From Spirochaetes bacterium GWF1_49_6 (GTDB lineage Bacteria; Spirochaetota; Brevinematia; Brevinematales; GWF1-51-8): a stretch of 5,131 nt of DNA. The translations under genes and the position numbers were made by a program. The notes below the pieces were generated by a model. That model worked only from the letters and a program-made list of their open reading frames with translations, was not told where the DNA came from and made no database searches. Shown piece after piece: positions 1 to 3,813 of the stretch. The stretch is taken from positions 22,256 through 27,386 of the forward strand of contig MIBD01000141.1 in assembly GCA_001829395.1 (NCBI GenBank), in the 5' to 3' direction. Position 1 is the stretch's first letter. Each line of letters opens with the position of its first letter.

Positions 1-4
1 CGTC

Positions 5-1576
5 ATGAATATGGTGTTCTGGACACTCGGCATTATCTTGTTTTACGCGATTTCGGCATGGAAAGCGCCGATGCCGTTTTTCTGGACGTTGATACTCAAG
101 TATGCCTCCGGATTGATGGCATCCCTGTATTCCATATTTCTCGTCAACCGTCTGCTTTTCAATTACAAACTTCTGCTGAATATGACCGATATACGGCCGG
201 GCGAAAACGACATTTTCTACCGCAACAAGAATTCTATCGTGATGATATCCATCCTGTTTTTCATGGTGACTCACCTGGCGTATTTTATTTTCGTCAACTA
301 CGTCCGTAAGGACTATTTCGACTCTCTCGATGCGGTTTATCTGCGGATCGGGATCATCGGATTTATCTTTTTTGTCATCTGCTACGGGCTTTATTTTATC
401 TCCACGCTCGAAAGCAAGAAACAGCTTGCCACCCTCAACGAGAAACTGGACGAACTCGCCGCCGGGAAGGAAGCCGACCTGAGCAAACGGGTCATCCTAA
501 CCCATTTCGACGAGATCGGCGATATTGTCCACCGGGTGAATCTTTTCAGCCGCAAACTGCACGATAATTTCAGCAAGATCAAGGTCATCTCCGGGGAAAT
601 CGACAGCAGTTCCCAGGCCGTAGCGGGGTCGTCCCACACGGTCAGTGAAAATGTCAACGACCAGTCGTCGAATACCGAGGAAATCCTCTCGGCGATGGAA
701 GAGTTTTCCATGACGATGGACAGTATCACGACCGATGTCAATAACCAGACGGAAATCATGGACGGCACGAATAGAGCGGTCGAACAGCTTTCAGGGGCGA
801 TCAGGACGATCATCAATAACTCGAAGGATATCAACCGGAAAGCATCGGAGAACATAAATTCCGCCGAGAAGGGTATCGATAAGGTGAATATCTCTATCGA
901 CCGTACCGCGAAGATCATGGAAAATATCCGCGAGGTGTCTGAAAAAACCCGCAACGCCGGGGAGCAGACCCGCCATATCGACGAAATTCTCGAATCGATC
1001 GAAGCGATTGCCGAGAGCACGACGATCCTCTCGATGAACGCGGCTATCGAGGCCGCTCACGCGGGCGCGATGGGGCAGGGTTTCGCTATAGTCGCCGCGG
1101 AAATCCGCAATCTCGCGGAACGCACATCCGAATCCGTGCAGGACATCGAGAAGCTGATCTACTCCATTAAGACCAGCGTCGACGAGGCGGTGAATCTTTC
1201 CGACGCGGGGCATAAGGAATGGCAGGAGTCGGAACTCCTGAACCGCGAGGCGAGCGAATCGTTAAAAACTATCGTGCAGAATATTGAGGGAAGTAATAAG
1301 ATGTTCCAGGAAATCACCCTCATCACGGGCGATCAGGAAAATATGGTGCAGGATGTTTTCCGCAACAGCGAGAAACTCAGCGCGATCTCGTTGAGTATCC
1401 GCACCGCTATCGAGGAACAGTCCAAGGGGGCGAACCAGATTGTGGACAGTATCCAGGAAATTGTCCGTAACGGCGAGGAAAACGTACAATCATCGGAAGA
1501 ACTTTCGGCGCTCGCCGAGCAGTTGGAAATGAAGGGCAGAGAACTTTCGGAAATAGTAGGACAGTTCAGACTATGA
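5..1576 (+). CDS. Methyl-accepting chemotaxis protein, multi-pass membrane N-terminus (N-terminus may be incomplete)
   Basis: This is a chemoreceptor that relays ligand or membrane-state signals to a CheA/CheW array. Four hydrophobic stretches are visible at about residues 3-19, 24-53, 77-99 and 113-133, with only short loops, so there is no classical periplasmic ligand-binding domain. A HAMP-like segment follows at about 135-190 (its end carries a DLSKRV motif), then a long helical coiled-coil signalling domain. The hairpin tip is unmistakable at residues 341-374: MNAAIEAAHAG, then GQGFAIVAAEIRNLAERT. Glu-rich stretches such as EEILSAMEEFS and EEQSKGANQI are plausible methylation regions. 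The C-terminus ends in GQFRL, without the NWETF-type CheR tether. No ribosome-binding site can be seen in the four bases before this ATG and the frame stays open to the window edge, so the true start may lie upstream with further membrane helices. The 3' end overlaps the convergent TerB-like gene by 6 bases. The family call is certain; the ligand is unknown. Confidence 0.95.
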   Translation: MNMVFWTLGIILFYAISAWKAPMPFFWTLILKYASGLMASLYSIFLVNRLLFNYKLLLNMTDIRPGENDIFYRNKNSIVMISILFFMVTHLAYFIFVNYVRKDYFDSLDAVYLRIGIIGFIFFVICYGLYFISTLESKKQLATLNEKLDELAAGKEADLSKRVILTHFDEIGDIVHRVNLFSRKLHDNFSKIKVISGEIDSSSQAVAGSSHTVSENVNDQSSNTEEILSAMEEFSMTMDSITTDVNNQTEIMDGTNRAVEQLSGAIRTIINNSKDINRKASENINSAEKGIDKVNISIDRTAKIMENIREVSEKTRNAGEQTRHIDEILESIEAIAESTTILSMNAAIEAAHAGAMGQGFAIVAAEIRNLAERTSESVQDIEKLIYSIKTSVDEAVNLSDAGHKEWQESELLNREASESLKTIVQNIEGSNKMFQEITLITGDQENMVQDVFRNSEKLSAISLSIRTAIEEQSKGANQIVDSIQEIVRNGEENVQSSEELSALAEQLEMKGRELSEIVGQFRL

Positions 1577-2011
1577 CATTCTGAGGAGTTCGGCCGCGTC
1601 CAGACGCCATTCCCGCGCGAGAAACTCGATCATCTCTTTTTCCTCCGGGGTGATTATCCCGTCGGCCTTAATCAGTTTCACCGAGAATTCGACCAAATCC
1701 TTCTCGAACCCCTCCGCATCGGGGCCGCTCTCCAGCCATCCCCCCATCACCTTCACCGCCTTCTCGAAACGCCGTCTCAGCCAACGCGGTTCCAGTTCCT
1801 TCAGGTAATCCCGCTCCTTGAGATAATTGCATTCGCCGTAGTAAGGCTTCTCGTAGTTGAATAACGCGCTATGCTTGACCCGTTCGGAATGCAGGAATTC
1901 CTTGATAACGTCGATCTCCCTGTCGTCGATATGCCCGTCGCCCGCCATCAGCGCGTAGAGGATATCGAATCCCGCCTGTTCGAGGGTAACCAGATAGGTC
2001 GCTTCAGCCAT
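1571..2011 (-). CDS. TerB-like helical protein (146 aa)
   Basis: This is a small soluble, all-helical protein with the two acidic motifs of the TerB (tellurite resistance B / co-chaperone DjlA-like) superfamily. Motif one is at residues 23-32 (AGDGHIDDRE) and motif two at 116-125 (ADGIITPEEK), each followed by an amphipathic helix (IDVIKEFL; MIEFLAREWRL). In known TerB folds such acidic residues can bind metal, so metal binding is an inference here. The middle section (about 42-80) is longer than in minimal TerB domains and rich in Tyr, Lys and Glu. The start is well supported: AAGGAGA (complement of 2017-2023) lies 5 bases before the ATG, and a near-consensus promoter lies upstream. No ter operon surrounds it, so a tellurite role should not be assumed. 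It is a paralogue of the acidic protein at 3113-3640: FDIL, the RF(E/K)KA block, the second acidic loop and the (A/S)xxW...D helix all line up. The gene runs tail to tail into the chemoreceptor gene. Confidence 0.8.
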   Translation of the reverse strand: MAEATYLVTLEQAGFDILYALMAGDGHIDDREIDVIKEFLHSERVKHSALFNYEKPYYGECNYLKERDYLKELEPRWLRRRFEKAVKVMGGWLESGPDAEGFEKDLVEFSVKLIKADGIITPEEKEMIEFLAREWRLDAAELLRMS

Positions 2012-2030
2012 AGTTTTCTCCTTATAAAGT

Positions 2031-2066
2031 GAAAAGTGAAAAGTAGAAAGTAAAAAAGTGACAAGT
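2031..2066. repeat. Degenerate 7-base tandem repeat (GAAAAGT type) in the TerB-like gene leader
   Basis: Five consecutive units of 7-8 bases can be read on the plus strand: GAAAAGT, GAAAAGT, AGAAAGT, AAAAAAGT and GACAAGT, preceded by a partial AAAGT. The gene is on the minus strand, so its mRNA leader would read as a pyrimidine-rich ACTTTTC repeat just upstream of the ribosome-binding site. It could be a slippage-prone microsatellite or a translation enhancer. No function can be shown from sequence. Confidence 0.7.
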
Positions 2067-2071
2067 TGAAA

Positions 2072-2087
2072 TCCCCGCCAAGGGGGA
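2072..2087 (-). promoter_or_regulatory. Small GC-rich hairpin in the 5' leader of the TerB-like gene
   Basis: TCCCC at 2072-2076 pairs with GGGGA at 2083-2087 around a 6-base loop. It lies in the predicted leader, between the inferred transcription start (near 2094) and the ribosome-binding site. It is too short for a known riboswitch, and no U-run follows it in the direction of transcription. It may simply be mRNA structure. Confidence 0.3.
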
Positions 2088-2100
2088 ACATCCCTGCAAT

Positions 2101-2129
2101 ATTATAATAAGAATCAAGGCGGGAGTCAA
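2101..2129 (-). promoter_or_regulatory. Sigma-70-type promoter for the TerB-like gene
   Basis: Read on the minus strand, the -35 box is TTGACT (complement of 2124-2129) and the -10 box is a perfect TATAAT (complement of 2101-2106), separated by exactly 17 bases. The inferred transcription start near 2094 gives a leader of roughly 80 bases. The promoter begins only about 10 bases beyond the terminator of the upstream membrane-protein gene, so the two genes appear to be separate transcription units. Confidence 0.8.
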
Positions 2130-2138
2130 AAGGAGGGT

Positions 2139-2169
2139 AAAAAAATCCCCGCCTTCTCAGACGGGGATT
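2139..2169 (-). terminator. Intrinsic terminator of the small membrane-protein gene
   Basis: On the minus strand an 8-bp perfect stem (AATCCCCG, complement of 2162-2169, with CGGGGATT, complement of 2144-2151) encloses a 10-base loop. It runs directly into seven U residues (complement of A's at 2139-2145). It starts about 11 bases after the stop codon of the gene at 2180-2602. This is a standard Rho-independent terminator. Confidence 0.88.
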
Positions 2170-2179
2170 ATATGATATT

Positions 2180-2602
2180 TTAGAATGCGGAATTAATGAT
2201 GCTGAACAGAAGAATATAGATACTCAAACCTACCGCGATAAATCCCAAAGGAATCTGGAAAGGGGTGAGAATTTTATCCAATTTCTCCATCTTCTCAGCG
2301 GGAAGTTCTTTTCTCCCTTTCAGGAAGTTCATCGCAAGAACAACACCCAAAACGATTTCATCAATGATTGCTATGACAAACAGCAATCCGGCCCAGAAAT
2401 TATAAGCGAAAACCCCGGTAGAAAATATCAGGAAACGAATAAGATCGATAACACCCCAGATGAATAAACCTATCCCGATATACGTCTGAAAAGGCACCAA
2501 TTTCTCGACTAATTCTCCGGCTTTAGGATTTTTTTTCGCGATAAATGTCGATAACGCTAAAACTCCGCCTGCAAAAAGGGCTATAATCCGAACTAGAACC
2601 AT
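2180..2602 (-). CDS. Four-helix membrane protein of unknown function with two similar halves (140 aa)
   Basis: I do not recognise a named family. Four hydrophobic segments are visible at about residues 4-22, 40-61, 68-92 and 115-136, consistent with an inner-membrane protein having both ends on the same side. The protein appears to be an internal duplication. Residues 35-43 (LVPFQTYIG) match 112-120 (LTPFQIPLG), each preceded by a charged stretch (AGELVEK; AEKMEKLDK) and followed by a hydrophobic helix, so each half reads helix, charged linker, PFQ motif, helix. The start is firm: AAAGGAGG (complement of 2609-2616) sits 6 bases before the ATG and a good promoter lies just upstream. A terminator directly follows the stop, so the gene is probably monocistronic. 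Nothing in the sequence indicates a substrate. A small transporter, a channel-like protein or a membrane-organising factor are all possible. Confidence 0.8.
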   Translation of the reverse strand: MVLVRIIALFAGGVLALSTFIAKKNPKAGELVEKLVPFQTYIGIGLFIWGVIDLIRFLIFSTGVFAYNFWAGLLFVIAIIDEIVLGVVLAMNFLKGRKELPAEKMEKLDKILTPFQIPLGFIAVGLSIYILLFSIINSAF

Positions 2603-2628
2603 ATTTTTCCTCCTTTAGGATATCTACA

Positions 2629-2657
2629 ATTTTACATACGAAATCAAATAAAGTCAA
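2629..2657 (-). promoter_or_regulatory. Sigma-70-type promoter for the small membrane-protein gene
   Basis: On the minus strand the -35 box is TTGACT (complement of 2652-2657) and the -10 box is TAAAAT (complement of 2629-2634), with a 17-base spacer. The inferred transcription start near 2622 leaves a leader of about 20 bases that carries little beyond the strong ribosome-binding site. Confidence 0.78.
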
Positions 2658-2756
2658 TAACAAAGGGAAATAAAAACGCCGGAGACTGCCTGTAGTCCCG
2701 TACCTTCCTCTCATACTAAAGAACGGGACTGCTTGTAGTCCCGTACTATGCTTCCT

Positions 2757-2786
2757 AAAAAAGAACGGGACTGCTTGTAGTCCCGT
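2757..2786 (-). terminator. Minus-strand intrinsic terminator formed by the third repeat core
   Basis: Read on the minus strand, the perfect 8-bp stem (complement of 2765-2772 and 2779-2786) is followed by TTCTTTTTT (complement of 2757-2765). This is the typical stem plus U-run arrangement. It would back up the terminator at 2842-2878. The second and fourth cores are followed on this strand only by TCTTTAGT and would be weaker. Confidence 0.55.
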
Positions 2787-2841
2787 ACCTTCCTCTCATA
2801 CTAAAGAACCGGACTGCCTGTAGTCCCGTACTATGCTTCCT

Positions 2842-2878
2842 AAAAAAGAACGGGACTGCCCTTACCGGACAGCCCCGT
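2842..2878 (-). terminator. Minus-strand intrinsic terminator formed by the fifth repeat core; likely end of the acidic-protein transcript
   Basis: On the minus strand ACGGGGCTG (complement of 2870-2878) pairs with CAGTCCCGT (complement of 2850-2858) with one mismatch, around an 11-base loop, and is followed by TTCTTTTTT (complement of 2842-2850). It is the first such signal met by transcripts leaving the gene at 3113-3640, about 235 bases past its stop. It is not terminator-like on the plus strand, because no T-run follows. Confidence 0.6.
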
Positions 2879-2916
2879 CTCCAAATCATCTACAGTTATT
2901 TCCCAACCCTATGAAC

Positions 2917-2944
2917 GCATCCTATATATATTACCGGAGGATGC
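2917..2944. repeat. Short inverted repeat (7-bp arms)
   Basis: GCATCCT at 2917-2923 and AGGATGC at 2938-2944 are perfect complements around a 14-base, AT-rich loop containing TATATATA. There is no U-run on either side. It may be an operator-like site or extra structure in the long 3' untranslated region of the acidic-protein gene. No coding sequence overlaps it. Confidence 0.35.
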
Positions 2945-2977
2945 CCCGAAAACGGAAATTTTCCTGAAATATTTTTA

Positions 2978-2992
2978 TTAGGGCGGTTCTAA
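2978..2992 (+). repeat. Dispersed 15-mer, copy 1 (TTAGGGCGGTTCTAA)
   Basis: This matches 3765-3779 at 14 of 15 positions, in the same orientation. A perfect GATATATC follows at 3013-3020, 20 bases downstream; the same octamer follows the other copy after 4 bases. In this copy no -35 box precedes the 15-mer. It may be a relic or rearranged copy of the fba promoter region, or a binding site used twice. Confidence 0.5.
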
Positions 2993-2998
2993 AAACTA

Positions 2999-3028
2999 TT
3001 AACATTAATAATGATATATCTTTAAAAT
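2999..3028 (+). promoter_or_regulatory. Possible plus-strand promoter upstream of the 76-base structured element
   Basis: TTAACA at 2999-3004 and TAAAAT at 3023-3028 are spaced by 18 bases. A transcript from it would start near 3035, which is the first base of the 13-bp stem of the structured element. The region is AT-rich, so chance matches are likely. Support is positional only. Confidence 0.3.
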
Positions 3029-3034
3029 ACGCCC

Positions 3035-3110
3035 AATGGTCACTTCTTTATCTTCGCGCGAAGCGCGGAGGCTTGCCACCGAGAATCGGTGATTATTAGA
3101 AGTGCCCATT
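3035..3110 (+). ncRNA. Candidate structured RNA: three-way junction closed by a 13-bp stem (strand uncertain)
   Basis: The ends 3035-3047 and 3098-3110 pair over 13 positions with a single mismatch (T3040 against C3105). Inside are two hairpins. The first pairs 3052-3059 with 3063-3070 (8 bp including one G-U) with a GAA triloop. The second pairs CACCGA (3077-3082) with TCGGTG (3086-3091), also around GAA. On the plus strand the G-U pair is allowed, whereas on the minus strand it becomes an A-C mismatch, which mildly favours plus-strand RNA. It ends 2 bases past the stop codon of the minus-strand acidic-protein gene, so it could instead be that mRNA's 3' structure. It does not fit a tRNA. It could also be a small non-coding mobile repeat. 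Confidence 0.4.
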
Positions 3111-3112
3111 AT

Positions 3113-3640
3113 TTAACGGTCGTCGAAATCCTCTTCCATCTCCTCTTCCTCAAAATCGCCGTCATATTCGTCTTCATCCTCGAACAGGTCGTCAGCATCA
3201 TCATCGTCCTCTTCTTCCAGAAAATCGTCGTCCCATTCGGTATCCTTCTCGACATCATATTCGTCTATTTCACTGAAACGCTCCTCGATAATTTCGTCGA
3301 TATCGAACTCCCACGCCGCGCTCAGTTCCAGCATCAGATTGTATTTCGAATCCGGGATATCGTTATCGTTTACAATATTCCCCCGGATATATTCCAGCAT
3401 GACCTCCGTCTCCTCGTCGGTACTTTCGGCCTTAAAGGAATCCGCCGCCTTCTTGAAACGTTCCGCGATCTCGCTCTGCGGGAGCTCTCCCAGATTTTCC
3501 ATCTCATCGTCCTCGTCTAACTCCCCGTCGAAATGCTCCTGCAGGAAGTCCATGATCTGGTTGACGTCCGTAATAATAATGTCGTCGTCATTCCCCGACA
3601 GGATAGCGAGAATATCGAATGCGGCTCTCATCTGATTCAT
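3113..3640 (-). CDS. Diverged TerB-like protein with a very acidic C-terminal tail (175 aa)
   Basis: Residues 1-122 form a helical domain resembling the TerB-like protein at 1571-2011. FDIL at 8-11, an ungapped match through DFL at 31-33, ERFKKA at 60-65, the loop around D92-D97, and the helix ending SAAWEFD at 107-113 all align with FDIL, EFL, RRFEKA, the D117 loop and AREWRLD there. The acidic loops are changed (SGNDDDIII; VNDNDIPDS), so any metal sites may differ or be lost. From residue 125 to 175 there are 34 Asp/Glu in 51 positions and only two basic residues, with aromatics (Y128, W136, F140, F153, Y159, F163, F172) spread through it. Such tails occur in DNA mimics, chaperones and SSB-like interaction tails; none is demonstrated here. 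The start is supported by GGAGGT (complement of 3646-3651), 5 bases before the ATG, and by a strong promoter. The gene is divergent from fba and probably monocistronic. Confidence 0.8.
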   Translation of the reverse strand: MNQMRAAFDILAILSGNDDDIIITDVNQIMDFLQEHFDGELDEDDEMENLGELPQSEIAERFKKAADSFKAESTDEETEVMLEYIRGNIVNDNDIPDSKYNLMLELSAAWEFDIDEIIEERFSEIDEYDVEKDTEWDDDFLEEEDDDDADDLFEDEDEYDGDFEEEEMEEDFDDR

Positions 3641-3678
3641 GTTTTACCTCCGAAAACGAATCTGCCAAACCCGGTAAA

Positions 3679-3707
3679 ATTGTATTACAAGAAAATTAAA
3701 ATGTCAA
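3679..3707 (-). promoter_or_regulatory. Strong sigma-70-type promoter for the acidic TerB-like gene
   Basis: On the minus strand the -35 box is a perfect TTGACA (complement of 3702-3707) and the -10 box is TACAAT (complement of 3679-3684), with a 17-base spacer. The inferred start near 3672 gives a leader of about 32 bases. It is divergent from the fba promoter, with about 50 bases between the two -35 boxes, leaving room for a shared regulator site although none is recognisable. Confidence 0.82.
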
Positions 3708-3757
3708 TAGCTTAATCAAAATCCGTACCGGCTTAAATAAATCGATTTCGTCTAAAA

Positions 3758-3786
3758 TTGACTTTTAGGGCCGTTCTAATTAGGAT
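3758..3786 (+). promoter_or_regulatory. Sigma-70-type promoter for fba
   Basis: The -35 box is TTGACT (3758-3763) and the -10 box is TAGGAT (3781-3786), with a 17-base spacer. The inferred start near 3793 gives a leader of about 20 bases containing TAAGGAG (3801-3807), 6 bases before the ATG. The spacer is almost entirely the dispersed 15-mer also found at 2978-2992. Confidence 0.75.
3765..3779 (+). repeat. Dispersed 15-mer, copy 2 (TTAGGGCCGTTCTAA), inside the fba promoter spacer
   Basis: It differs from the copy at 2978-2992 at one position. It fills the stretch between the -35 and -10 boxes, and GATATATC (3784-3791) overlaps the -10 box. A protein bound here would block or reshape fba transcription, but this is inference only. 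Confidence 0.5.
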
Positions 3787-3813
3787 ATATCGAATTAAAT
3801 TAAGGAGTAGAGT

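Larger units (their letters stand above)
2681..2878. repeat. Hairpin repeat array: five cores, alternating spacers, 85-base period
   Basis: The core is an 8-bp perfect palindrome arm pair, ACGGGACT and AGTCCCGT, around a 6-base loop (GCTTGT or GCCTGT). Cores lie at about 2681-2701 (left arm degenerate), 2723-2744, 2765-2786, 2808-2829 (one change in the left arm) and 2850-2878 (same left arm, but a longer unrelated loop and right arm AGCCCCGT). Cores are 42-43 bases apart. Two different spacers alternate: one begins CCTTCCTCTCATACTAAAG, the other CTATGCTTCCTAAAAAAG. The true unit is therefore an 85-base pair of hairpins, present twice and followed by a fifth, altered hairpin. The two 85-base copies differ at only a few positions. 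It lies between two minus-strand genes. It could be a terminator cluster, a REP-like dispersed element, or both. Confidence 0.9.

Noticed and set aside
1571..2011. Tellurite-resistance gene
   Set aside because: Only a TerB-like fold is supported. No terA, terC, terD or terZ neighbours are present, so a tellurite function is not justified.
2523..2714. Minus-strand 63-codon frame crossing the membrane-protein start
   Set aside because: It overlaps the promoter, the ribosome-binding site and the first part of a better-supported gene, and it reads through a repeat hairpin.
2681..2878. CRISPR array
   Set aside because: The repeats are evenly spaced, but the spacers are just two sequences repeated alternately rather than unique. 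The repeat is a terminator-like hairpin and no cas gene is present.
2941..2967. Short plus-strand reading frame after GGAGG at 2936-2940
   Set aside because: The ATG touches the GGAGG with no spacing and the frame ends after 8 codons.
3035..3110. tRNA gene (76 bases, cloverleaf-like)
   Set aside because: The closing stem is 13 bp rather than 7, there are two inner hairpins instead of three arms, and no TTCRA T-loop or recognisable anticodon arm is found on either strand.
3089..3520. Plus-strand open frame rich in Ile/Val/Phe opposite the acidic protein
   Set aside because: It is the complement of Asp/Glu-rich codons, which reads as hydrophobic residues. The minus-strand gene has a promoter, a ribosome-binding site and homology to its paralogue.
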